Assembly: GCF_017313275.1 (NCBI RefSeq)
Contig: NZ_JAFLNM010000001.1
Coordinates: 1,302,001-1,366,000, forward strand
Reading direction: 5' to 3'
Length of the DNA: 64,000 nucleotides
Source of the DNA: Flagellimonas profundi
Lineage (GTDB): Bacteria > Bacteroidota > Bacteroidia > Flavobacteriales > Flavobacteriaceae
Positions 55,889 through 63,374 of the stretch are shown piece after piece. Position 1 is the stretch's first letter. Every line of letters starts with the position of its first letter. The notes under the pieces were generated by a model. It did no database searches. It saw only the letters and a program-made list of their open reading frames with translations, and was not told the origin of the DNA. The position numbers were made by a program, and so were the translations under genes.

Positions 55889-57313
55889 ATGAGTGCTACT
55901 GCTAATTCCGTATGGAAAAACTGTTTGGCTTTTATCCAAGATAACATCCAACCGCAGGCATTCAAAACATGGTTTGAACCTATCAAACCTATAAAGTTGA
56001 CCGATAAGGCACTCAGTATCCAGGTGCCCAGTAAGTTTTTCTACGAATGGCTCGAGGAACATTATGTAAAGCTTTTAAAAGTTGCCTTGACACGTGAGTT
56101 GGGGACCAATGCAAAGCTGATCTACGTTATAAAAATGGAAAACAAGTACGGTAACAAGGAACCTTTTACGGAACAGATTCCAAGTTCCAACCGCACCGCT
56201 GTGGGGCCTCAGGAATTGGACGTGCCCATTACTTCCAAAAGTCCTGAACTAAAAAATCCATTTGTGATTCCTGGAATTCGAAATATTAAAATCGAGTCCC
56301 AGTTAAATCCCAATTATAATTTTGACAATTTTCTAGAAGGTGATTCCAACCGCTTGGCAAGATCTGCAGGTATGGCTGTGGCCAATAAACCTGGTGGAAC
56401 ATCCTTTAACCCCTTATTGGTTTTTGGGGGTGTAGGCTTGGGAAAAACCCACTTGGCCCACGCCATTGGTGTTGAGATAAAAGACAAGTATCCGGAAAAG
56501 ACCGTACTCTACATTTCGGCGGAGAAATTTACCCAACAATATATAGAGTCGGTAAAAAAGAATACCCGAAACGATTTTATACATTTTTACCAATTGATCG
56601 ATGTACTCATTATTGATGATGTACAATTTTTATCCGGTAAATCTGGAACGCAGGATGTGTTCTTCCATATTTTCAACCACTTGCACCAAAATGGCAAGCA
56701 GGTAATTTTGACATCGGACAAAGCTCCCGTGGATATGCAGGATATTGAGCAGCGTTTATTGTCCCGTTTCAAATGGGGCCTATCCGCAGAATTGCAAAGT
56801 CCTGATTACGAAACCCGGGTATCCATATTAAAGAACAAGTTGTACCGCGATGGGGTTGAGATGCCAGAGGAAATCGTCGACCACGTGGCCAAGAACATCA
56901 AAACCAATATTCGTGAGCTGGAAGGTGCTATCATTTCGTTGATTGCCCAATCTTCGTTCAATAAACGTGAGGTTACCCTGGAACTGGCACAACAAGTGGT
57001 AGAGAAGTTTGTAAAGAATACCAAACGTGAAGTTTCCATTGATTATATCCAAAAAGTAGTTTCGGATTACTTTGAAATGGATGTGGCAACGCTTCAATCC
57101 AAAACCAGAAAACGCCATATAGTTCAAGCTAGGCAGTTGGCCATGTTCTTTGCCAAGAAGTTTACCAAGGCATCGTTGGCCAGCATTGGTTCACAAATAG
57201 GAAAACGCGACCACGCGACCGTACTCCATGCCTGCAAAACTGTGGACAATCTGGCGGAAACCGATAAGCAATTCAGAAAGTACATCGAGGATTTGAACAA
57301 GAAATTCTCTTAA
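55889..57313 (+). CDS. dnaA: Chromosomal replication initiator DnaA
   Basis: DnaA binds the origin and opens the DNA for replication. The 474-residue product has domain I (1-90; WKNCLAFIQDNIQPQAFKTW), a short linker, the AAA+ domain III (Walker A GGVGLGKTHLAHAIG near 180, Walker B VLIIDDVQFLSGK, sensor VILTSDKAP, Arg finger in LLSRFKWGL), and domain IV with the helix-turn-helix and signature IGKRDHATVLHACKTV near 450. Complete. The stop is 19 bp before the phosphatase gene. It might be autoregulated by the DnaA-box-like site upstream. Confidence 0.97.
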   Translation: MSATANSVWKNCLAFIQDNIQPQAFKTWFEPIKPIKLTDKALSIQVPSKFFYEWLEEHYVKLLKVALTRELGTNAKLIYVIKMENKYGNKEPFTEQIPSSNRTAVGPQELDVPITSKSPELKNPFVIPGIRNIKIESQLNPNYNFDNFLEGDSNRLARSAGMAVANKPGGTSFNPLLVFGGVGLGKTHLAHAIGVEIKDKYPEKTVLYISAEKFTQQYIESVKKNTRNDFIHFYQLIDVLIIDDVQFLSGKSGTQDVFFHIFNHLHQNGKQVILTSDKAPVDMQDIEQRLLSRFKWGLSAELQSPDYETRVSILKNKLYRDGVEMPEEIVDHVAKNIKTNIRELEGAIISLIAQSSFNKREVTLELAQQVVEKFVKNTKREVSIDYIQKVVSDYFEMDVATLQSKTRKRHIVQARQLAMFFAKKFTKASLASIGSQIGKRDHATVLHACKTVDNLAETDKQFRKYIEDLNKKFS

Positions 57314-57332
57314 TTACCTCACAACATATTTT

Positions 57333-57785
57333 ATGAAAACCAAAGTTTTGATGGTCTGCTTGGGAAATATTTGCAGGTCACCATTGGCAGAAGGTATTCT
57401 ACAATCCAAAGTGGATGCTGATTCCGTTTTTGTGGATTCCGCTGGTACGGCTGGATACCATGTTGGTAATCCTCCCGATAAACGTTCCATTGCAGTGGCG
57501 CGTAAATATGGTTTAAACATCACCCATCAGAAGTGCAGAAAATTTTCTGAACAGGATTTTACGGAATTCGACCTTATTTACGTGATGGACCGAAGCAATT
57601 TTTCCGATGTTGCCAGTCTTGCCAAAAATCAAGAAGAAGCCGGTAAAGTAAAACTGTTGTTAAGCGAAGTGGAATTGGGCATCAAGGAAGTTCCCGACCC
57701 CTATTATGGCGGCGATGATGGTTTTGAAAATGTCTATCAAATGATCGACAGGGCTTGTGAGGCAATTGCGAAAAAACTAAATTAA
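57333..57785 (+). CDS. Low-molecular-weight protein-tyrosine phosphatase
   Basis: A 150-residue LMW-PTP. The phosphate-binding loop is VCLGNICRSPLAE (Cys9, Arg15) and the general acid Asp in EVPDPYYGG (near 126-128), followed by YQMIDRACEAIA. The family removes phosphate from Tyr, often on kinases for polysaccharide export (inferred; no such kinase is in the window). It lies 19 bp after dnaA and 4 bp before the RsmI-like gene, probably cotranscribed. Confidence 0.93.
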   Translation: MKTKVLMVCLGNICRSPLAEGILQSKVDADSVFVDSAGTAGYHVGNPPDKRSIAVARKYGLNITHQKCRKFSEQDFTEFDLIYVMDRSNFSDVASLAKNQEEAGKVKLLLSEVELGIKEVPDPYYGGDDGFENVYQMIDRACEAIAKKLN

Positions 57786-57789
57786 GCCC

Positions 57790-58518
57790 ATGGAAGAGGA
57801 AAAACCTGGTTTGGTCATGGGGAAAATCTATCTGATTCCCACCACCTTGGGAGACAACGCCCCTTTGGAGGTACTGCCCATCTCCGTAAAAGGGACCATC
57901 GAACGTATCGACCACTATATTGTGGAAAATGAAAAGACCGCCAGACGATTTATTAAACGGGTAAGCCCGAGCAAGCCCCAACCTGAACTCCATTTACAAT
58001 CGCTGAACAAATACACGAATCCTGAAGAAATACCTTCGTTTTTAGATCCATGCATACACGGTTTCGATATTGGGGTTTTATCCGAGGCCGGGTGCCCAGG
58101 AATTGCAGATCCCGGTGCAGATGTGGTTCGGGTTGCCCACGAAAGAAGGATACAGGTCGTTCCCTTGGTAGGCCCTTCCTCTATTTTAATGGCTATGATG
58201 AGCAGTGGGATGAACGGTCAAAACTTTGCTTTTAACGGTTATTTACCCATTGACAATTCCGAACGTAAAAAGATGGTAAAAAGTTTGGAACGATTGTCCC
58301 GTGATAAAGGACAATCCCAAATTTTTATGGAGACCCCCTACCGGAACAACAAATTGGTCAAAGAGCTTTTAAGAACCTTGCAAAAATCCACCCGTTTGTG
58401 CATAGCTTGCGACATTACTTTACCCACTGAATTTATCCGCACGAAAAGTGTACACGAATGGAGTGAAATAGAAATAGATCTGGATAAAAGACCAACGATA
58501 TACGTTATTCAAGCATAA
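57790..58518 (+). CDS. RsmI-like tetrapyrrole-methylase-fold methyltransferase
   Basis: A 242-residue SAM-dependent methyltransferase of the fold used by RsmI (2'-O-methylation of C1402 in 16S rRNA) and CbiF-type enzymes. Motifs: GKIYLIPTTLGDNAPLEVLP, GVLSEAGCPGIADPGADVVR, PLVGPSSILMAMMSSGMNGQ and FNGYLPIDNSERKK. It lacks about 40 residues compared with the usual RsmI, mainly N-terminal and C-terminal segments, as in a second Bacteroidota subgroup; the target may therefore differ. An ATG nine codons further in (57817) is an alternative start. Confidence 0.85.
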   Translation: MEEEKPGLVMGKIYLIPTTLGDNAPLEVLPISVKGTIERIDHYIVENEKTARRFIKRVSPSKPQPELHLQSLNKYTNPEEIPSFLDPCIHGFDIGVLSEAGCPGIADPGADVVRVAHERRIQVVPLVGPSSILMAMMSSGMNGQNFAFNGYLPIDNSERKKMVKSLERLSRDKGQSQIFMETPYRNNKLVKELLRTLQKSTRLCIACDITLPTEFIRTKSVHEWSEIEIDLDKRPTIYVIQA

Positions 58519-58547
58519 AAAAAGCCCCGAACTTCGGGGCTTTTTTT
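58517..58547. terminator. Bidirectional terminator after the RsmI-like gene
   Basis: Stem GCCCCGA / TCGGGGC (58524-58530 with 58534-58540) and a tight 3-nt loop, preceded by A7 and followed by T7. It serves the genes converging from both sides, including the lysozyme-like gene at 58568. Confidence 0.88.
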
Positions 58548-58567
58548 AGTAACAATCCTTTTACCAA

Positions 58568-59215
58568 TTATACTTTGGCGTTTTTCTGCTGCTTGATGTT
58601 GGAAATATCATAGCCCGCAAATTTGTTCATATAATACGAGATACTACTTCCGTAAGCATCAGTTACATCGTTTTGTCCATATGATCTTAGATACTTCTTC
58701 ACGTTTCCGGCCCCAGCCAAATGCGCCGCAGCCAAAATACCTGATTCCGTTACCTTTATTCCTCCGATAGTTTTTCCGTTAAAGCGCTTGATATCCCTTC
58801 TAAGAATCCATTTGTTACGGGCAATGTTGGCCTCAAAGGCCTTTTCCTGAAGTTCTGGGTTGTCCAAAAATTCATCCATATCATAAACTCCCATCAAATG
58901 CAAGGTACTGCTACCAAACTGGTATTTCCCTAAATAACCCAATGTGTTTACGCTATGATATTTACCCTGGGATTCTTTAAAAGCAAGTGCTTCCTTAAAG
59001 CCATTAAAAGCTTTACCCAGAAAAGGAGGTGGTGTAACCTCGTCCTCGTCAAGAAGTGCAATGGAATCTTGCGGTGCAAAGAATTCCAAATTGGTTGTTA
59101 CCTTCAATGATTCAGGAATTTCAACATCCCCTTTTTTCATTACGGTATAAGAACCAAAACTTGTCAAAACTACGATCATGGCAAGATGCAGTATAAAACC
59201 TATCCATCTTTTCAT
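58568..59215 (-). CDS. Lysozyme/transglycosylase-like exported protein
   Basis: A 215-residue protein with one N-terminal hydrophobic segment (IGFILHLAMIVVLTSFGSY), an export signal or anchor. The C-terminal part (about 80-205) has AFKESQGKYHSVNTLGYLG followed by KYQFGSS, which resembles the catalytic start of SLT/lysozyme-like domains with Glu in ESQG. LAAAHLAGAGNVKKYLRSYG is also seen in this fold. A peptidoglycan lytic role is likely but not certain. The ATG at 59215 is chosen; one at 59224 is possible. A perfect 16-bp palindrome lies in the leader. Confidence 0.75.
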   Translation of the reverse strand: MKRWIGFILHLAMIVVLTSFGSYTVMKKGDVEIPESLKVTTNLEFFAPQDSIALLDEDEVTPPPFLGKAFNGFKEALAFKESQGKYHSVNTLGYLGKYQFGSSTLHLMGVYDMDEFLDNPELQEKAFEANIARNKWILRRDIKRFNGKTIGGIKVTESGILAAAHLAGAGNVKKYLRSYGQNDVTDAYGSSISYYMNKFAGYDISNIKQQKNAKV

Positions 59216-59236
59216 AATGTTCATATTTGTGATCTC

Positions 59237-59252
59237 GATACATATATGTATC
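59237..59252. repeat. Perfect 16-bp palindrome in the leader of 58568
   Basis: GATACATATATGTATC is fully self-complementary and sits between the TATATTTG element (59271-59278) and the ATG at 59215. The position just after the start of transcription suits a repressor operator; it is too AT-rich and short to be a convincing terminator. No regulator is assigned. Confidence 0.55.
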
Positions 59253-59270
59253 AAAAATCAATTTGGCCGG

Positions 59271-59278
59271 CAAATATA
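59271..59278 (-). promoter_or_regulatory. -7 promoter element (TATATTTG) of the lysozyme-like gene
   Basis: An exact TAnnTTTG match on the minus strand with transcription expected from about 59264 and a leader of about 49 nt. There is no TTG at the proper distance (a TTAAC is there instead). The palindrome at 59237 lies downstream of the start. Confidence 0.5.
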
Positions 59279-59374
59279 GGTGGAGATAAGTTAATGGGTA
59301 CCCTAAAGCTCTTAAAGATTTCATAAATCAGGCCTAAAATCCGTTAAAGTGATGAAAATCAACGGTAAAGAACA

Positions 59375-60418
59375 CTATCGAAGTACCTTTTGTTGGTTCA
59401 ACCAACGGGTATATTGCACTTTATTTCGGTTATGTTGCGCTAAAGACTTGGCAAAAATGTGATATCCGAAGTTGGAAACATCAGCAACAAAATATAAATA
59501 GTCGTGCTTTTCGGGGTTTAAAACCGCATCAATGGATGAGATATCCGGCATAGTAATCGGACCAGGTGGAACCCCTGCGTATTTATAAGTGTTGTAGGGC
59601 GAATCCATTTCCAAATCGCGGAAAAGGACCCTTTTTATAATAGTATCGTAATTGCCCGTTTCTTTTTTGATAGCGTAGATAACAGTGGGGTCTGCCTGGA
59701 GCAACATTCCTCTTCTAATTCTATTTAAATATACGCCCGCAACGCGTGGACGCTCATCCACTTTGGCGGTTTCCTTTTGTACTACGGCCGCCAAGGAAGT
59801 AACTTGATTAGGAGTTAAGCCCAAGTTTTTTGCTTTTTGCAGGCGTTCCTCGTTCCAAAAACGATCGTACTCGGTCTTCATCCTGTCGCGGAAACGCTCT
59901 GCATCGGTATTCCAAAAAAACTCGTAAGTATTGGGAATGTACATTGCCAGTTTGGTATCTTCATCAAACTTGGAATCCTTTAAAAAACTAGTATCGTTGA
60001 ATGTTTTGAGCAGCGATGAGCTATCGGCCTCAATCTGTTCCGATATCCTACCCGCCAACAAGGCCAGTGATTCCTGATTATTAAAAGATACCTGAACAGG
60101 AATGTTGGCACTGCGCAAGGTGTTGACAATCTCGTTGTTGTTCATCCCCTTTTTCAGTGCATACTTACCTGCTTTTATGTTGGAAATGTAGCCTTTACGT
60201 TTGGCAACAGCTTCAAAAGAGGACAAATCCTTCAGCAAAGGCTCCAAAGAAGATTTTACATCGGAAAAAGTAGCGTCCGAAGCAATGTACACATATGCCT
60301 CATTATTATTGAATTGGGTATTGGGACTAAATATCGCGCTATAAATTTGATAGGCAATAAAACCACAAACCACAAGACCTAGAATGGCCGTTGCCCAAAG
60401 TACTTTTTTAAGATTCAT
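59375..60418 (-). CDS. mltG: Endolytic transglycosylase MltG
   Basis: MltG (YceG) cuts nascent peptidoglycan strands in the inner membrane and sets their length. The 347-residue product has one N-terminal membrane segment (about 6-27, VLWATAILGLVVCGFIAYQI), a LysM-like region, and the YceG catalytic domain with Glu in SLAAVVQKETAKVDERP (near 215), VYLNRIRRGMLLQADPTVIY and YNTYKYAGVPPGPITMPDI. Complete. It overlaps the GNAT gene by 11 bp; with dapF it forms a cell-wall cluster. Confidence 0.95.
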   Translation of the reverse strand: MNLKKVLWATAILGLVVCGFIAYQIYSAIFSPNTQFNNNEAYVYIASDATFSDVKSSLEPLLKDLSSFEAVAKRKGYISNIKAGKYALKKGMNNNEIVNTLRSANIPVQVSFNNQESLALLAGRISEQIEADSSSLLKTFNDTSFLKDSKFDEDTKLAMYIPNTYEFFWNTDAERFRDRMKTEYDRFWNEERLQKAKNLGLTPNQVTSLAAVVQKETAKVDERPRVAGVYLNRIRRGMLLQADPTVIYAIKKETGNYDTIIKRVLFRDLEMDSPYNTYKYAGVPPGPITMPDISSIDAVLNPEKHDYLYFVADVSNFGYHIFAKSLAQHNRNKVQYTRWLNQQKVLR

Positions 60419-60941
60419 CCGTATTGATCTTTTGATACATTATTTCGTTCTTGAACCCTTGACTGGTTCTTATCCATTCTTTTTTGACACCAATTTCCTC
60501 AAAACCCATTTTTTGGAACAAATGGATACTTGCCTCATTTTCCTCCAAGATATTGGCATACAACTGATGCATGTCCAATGTGGAAAAGGCATAATCGCAC
60601 AATAGTGACAATGCTTCCGCTCCAGCACCTTTGTTTCGATCCCCAGGTTCGACTATGATGATTCCAATGCCCGCTCGACGGTGTTTGGGGTCAAAATCGA
60701 ATAAATCGATCAGACCGATACAATTATCTTGGTGATTGCTGATGCAAAGACGTAACTGTTTTACATCATAAATATCCCTGTGGGCATTATCCAAATACAA
60801 TTGGAGTACTTTTTTGGAGTAGGGCTTCAATGTACCGCTCAGCTCCCAAACCGATGTGTCGTTTTCCAAGTTGTAAAGGAAATCGAGGTCGGTAGGCTCC
60901 AAAGCTCTTAAATAGATTTGTTCTCCTTTTAGACTGAGCAT
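60408..60941 (-). CDS. GNAT-family N-acetyltransferase (RimJ/SpeG-like)
   Basis: A 177-residue acetyltransferase: LKGEQIYLRALEPTDLDFLY at the start, DPKHRRAGIGIIIVEPGDRN, acetyl-CoA loop GDRNKGAGAEALSLLCDYAF (near 95-115), NILEENEASIHLFQKMGFEE. This pattern fits the branch acylating amino groups of proteins or polyamines (RimJ, SpeG). Which acceptor it uses is not known. It overlaps dapF by 13 bp and mltG by 11 bp, so the three genes are translated together. Confidence 0.86.
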   Translation of the reverse strand: MLSLKGEQIYLRALEPTDLDFLYNLENDTSVWELSGTLKPYSKKVLQLYLDNAHRDIYDVKQLRLCISNHQDNCIGLIDLFDFDPKHRRAGIGIIIVEPGDRNKGAGAEALSLLCDYAFSTLDMHQLYANILEENEASIHLFQKMGFEEIGVKKEWIRTSQGFKNEIMYQKINTDES

Positions 60942-61711
60942 TCTATGGTTCCTTTAAATACCTGTATGGCAGGTCCTTTTAAAAAGATATTACTGTACTT
61001 CCCATCCTTTTTCTCAAAAGAAATGGTCAAATCGCCTCCAATCGTATGTATATGCACCTCGTTGGCAGCGGTTTTGCCCGACTCGTGCATGGCCAAGGCA
61101 ACGGCCGTTACGCCAGTTCCACATGAAAAAGTCTCGCCTTCCACTCCCCTTTCGTAAGTACGGACATCAAAAGTATTGTCGTTTGTCTGTTCCACAAAGT
61201 TGATATTGCTACCAGATTCGCCATAAATTCCATAGCGGAGTTTTTTCCCTTCCTTTTGTACATCAAATTTTTCCAGTTCTTTGACCATTTGCACATGGTG
61301 CGGGGAACCTGTATCCAAAAAGCTATGGTTTTGTTTTTCGTGGATTTTGTCCACATCGATCATCTTCAAGTTAACGATGTCTCCTTCAACCGTAGCATGG
61401 TGCAGTCCATCGACTGCATTGAACTTGGCCTCTTTTTCAATAACCCCTAAATAATGGGCAAAGGCCACCAAACAGCGACCTCCGTTACCACACATGCTGC
61501 TCTCCGCGCCATCCGCATTATAGTAGACCATTCTAAAATCCGCCATATTGTCATTTTCGAGCAGTATCAGACCATCCGCCCCTATGCCAAATCTTCGGTC
61601 ACAAAGTGCTGCAACAAGCTTGGTATTGTTTTTGGGAAATATCTGTTGACGATTGTCAATGATTACAAAATCGTTTCCCGTTCCTTGATATTTAAAAAAC
61701 TGTAGTTCCAT
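60929..61711 (-). CDS. dapF: Diaminopimelate epimerase
   Basis: DapF interconverts LL- and meso-diaminopimelate for lysine and peptidoglycan. The 260-residue product has both catalytic cysteines: SSMCGNGGRCLVAFAH (near 76) and TFSCGTGVTAVALAMH (near 200), with FFKYQGTGNDFVIIDNRQ at the start. Usual length about 270. The ATG at 61711 is preferred over one four codons upstream given the promoter at 61729. It is the first gene of the cluster with a GNAT protein and mltG. Confidence 0.96.
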   Translation of the reverse strand: MELQFFKYQGTGNDFVIIDNRQQIFPKNNTKLVAALCDRRFGIGADGLILLENDNMADFRMVYYNADGAESSMCGNGGRCLVAFAHYLGVIEKEAKFNAVDGLHHATVEGDIVNLKMIDVDKIHEKQNHSFLDTGSPHHVQMVKELEKFDVQKEGKKLRYGIYGESGSNINFVEQTNDNTFDVRTYERGVEGETFSCGTGVTAVALAMHESGKTAANEVHIHTIGGDLTISFEKKDGKYSNIFLKGPAIQVFKGTIECSV

Positions 61712-61728
61712 GATTATCTGCAAAGGAA

Positions 61729-61736
61729 CAAATATA
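61729..61736 (-). promoter_or_regulatory. -7 promoter element (TATATTTG) of dapF
   Basis: An exact TAnnTTTG match on the minus strand. Transcription is expected near 61723, about 12 nt before the dapF ATG at 61711. Confidence 0.5.
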
Positions 61737-61762
61737 TGGGATTCTTTAAGGTTTTTTTTGGA

Positions 61763-61779
61763 GTTAAAACAGCGTTAAA
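61763..61779 (+). promoter_or_regulatory. Candidate OmpR/CpxR-type operator, site D (DegP-like gene)
   Basis: GTTAAA-N5-GTTAAA, an 11-bp period, in the direction of the protease gene. It ends 26 bp before the -7 element at 61806, like site C relative to its promoter (27 bp). Very close in form to the CpxR box of enterobacteria, whose classical target is degP. Function is inferred. Confidence 0.55.
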
Positions 61780-61805
61780 CCGACCTGATCAAAAATTGAA
61801 AACTT

Positions 61806-61813
61806 TAATTTTG
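61806..61813 (+). promoter_or_regulatory. -7 promoter element (TAATTTTG) of the DegP-like gene
   Basis: An exact TAnnTTTG match with no -33 TTG, as expected if an activator bound at 61763-61779 assists. Predicted leader of about 25 nt before the ATG at 61845. Confidence 0.55.
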
Positions 61814-61844
61814 GTAAAGCTAAATGTTAAATAATTATAGAATT

Positions 61845-63245
61845 ATGAAGAAAATAGCGAGTTTATTCCTAGTATCTGTATTTGCAGGCGCAATTACACT
61901 AGGATCTTACAAATTATTTTTTGAGAAAGAAAGCTACAGATGGGTCACTTCGGAGCAAGAAACCCCTTTGGTGACCACCAGCAATCTGCATACTTCTGCA
62001 AGAGGGGCCGGAATCAATGAAGCTGATTTTACATTGGCGGCTGAAAAAACCGTCAATTCCGTGGTACATGTCAAAAATATGACCCTTAGTAGTAGAGGCC
62101 CTTCCAGTATAGCTGAATTCTTTTATGGGTATGAACGTCAACAAACCCCGCAAGTGGGGACAGGTTCCGGGGTTATCATATCTCCGGATGGATATATTGT
62201 GACCAATAATCACGTTATCGCCAACTCCAGTCAGTTGGAAGTGACCTTGAACAACAATAAATCCTATGAGGCAGAAGTCATTGGAACCGATGCCGATTCC
62301 GATATCGCCCTATTAAAAATAGATGCTGAAGAAGCACTTCCCTATTTAGCTTTCGGTGATTCGGACAATGCCAAAATCGGAGAATGGGTGCTTGCGGTAG
62401 GCAACCCTTTCAATCTTACGTCCACAGTAACAGCAGGGATTGTAAGTGCGAAAGCTAGGTCATTATCGCCAAGAAGGTCACAATCCTTTATACAGACCGA
62501 TGCTGCCGTAAACCCTGGGAACAGCGGTGGTGCCTTAGTAAACACCAATGGTGACCTTATCGGTATCAACACAGCTATAACATCACAGACCGGTTCTTAT
62601 GTGGGTTATGCCTTTGCAGTACCCAGTAATATTGCCAAAAAGGTAGTCGAGGATATTATGGAGTTCGGCAATGTTCAAAAAGGACTCCTGGGAATCAGAG
62701 GCGGAGACCTTAATCCAGAAGCTGCGACCGAAATGGGAATAGATGACCTGGAAGGGGTTTATATTGCCAGTGTGGAAGAAGAATCCGGAGCTGCTGAAGC
62801 CGGTTTAAAGGAAGGTGACATCATAAAGCAAATAGACAACATCCAAGTGAGTAAATTTTCTGAGCTCTCAGGATACCTCTCATCCAAAAGACCCGGTGAT
62901 AAAGTAGAGGTTACATTGAGCAGGGACGGAAAAAGCCTTGTTAAAAATGTGGTGCTTAAAAAGCAGCTTAGCGTTGTTTTGCCCTCCACTGGATTTACCG
63001 TCAAAAACTTATCCAAAGCGGATATGAAAAAATTCGGAATCTCAAAAGGCGTGAAAATCACAAATGTGCCTGAAAGCTATTCCAGATACGGTTTGAAGAA
63101 CAAGGTCATTGTTGAATTGGATGGTGAGCCGATCAATGATATTGATGATGCCAAGGAACGTTTTGGGCAATTATCCAGATATGGCAGAACCAGTTTTACC
63201 ATGATCAACGAAAATGGTGAGAAGGAACATATGATACTTCAGTAA
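61845..63245 (+). CDS. degP: Periplasmic serine protease, DegP/HtrA family
   Basis: A 466-residue exported trypsin-like protease and chaperone that degrades misfolded envelope proteins. Signal or anchor MKKIASLFLVSVFAGAITLG; catalytic triad His in IVTNNHVIANSSQ (near 122), Asp in SDIALLKI (near 153) and Ser in GNSGGALVNTNGD (near 226). PDZ1 (about 275-370; GVYIASVEEESGAAEAGLKE, GDIIKQIDNIQVSKFSEL) and a weaker PDZ2 (about 385-465) follow. An ATG seven codons upstream is possible. A GTTAAA-N5-GTTAAA site precedes the promoter, suggesting control by an envelope-stress regulator. Confidence 0.94.
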   Translation: MKKIASLFLVSVFAGAITLGSYKLFFEKESYRWVTSEQETPLVTTSNLHTSARGAGINEADFTLAAEKTVNSVVHVKNMTLSSRGPSSIAEFFYGYERQQTPQVGTGSGVIISPDGYIVTNNHVIANSSQLEVTLNNNKSYEAEVIGTDADSDIALLKIDAEEALPYLAFGDSDNAKIGEWVLAVGNPFNLTSTVTAGIVSAKARSLSPRRSQSFIQTDAAVNPGNSGGALVNTNGDLIGINTAITSQTGSYVGYAFAVPSNIAKKVVEDIMEFGNVQKGLLGIRGGDLNPEAATEMGIDDLEGVYIASVEEESGAAEAGLKEGDIIKQIDNIQVSKFSELSGYLSSKRPGDKVEVTLSRDGKSLVKNVVLKKQLSVVLPSTGFTVKNLSKADMKKFGISKGVKITNVPESYSRYGLKNKVIVELDGEPINDIDDAKERFGQLSRYGRTSFTMINENGEKEHMILQ

Positions 63246-63267
63246 AAAAGTGCTGAAGAAACACTTA

Positions 63268-63295
63268 AAAGTGCCTTTAAAAAGGCGCTTTTTTT
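63268..63295 (+). terminator. Terminator of the DegP-like gene
   Basis: Stem GTGCCTT / AAGGCGC (63271-63277 with 63282-63288, one G-T pair), extended by AAA/TTT, with a 4-nt loop and a T7 run. Confidence 0.85.
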
Positions 63296-63374
63296 ATATC
63301 GAATATGTTTTACGAAAACGTTTGAAATATATAATTTAGCCGCAAAATAAACGACACAATCACAACCATAACCC

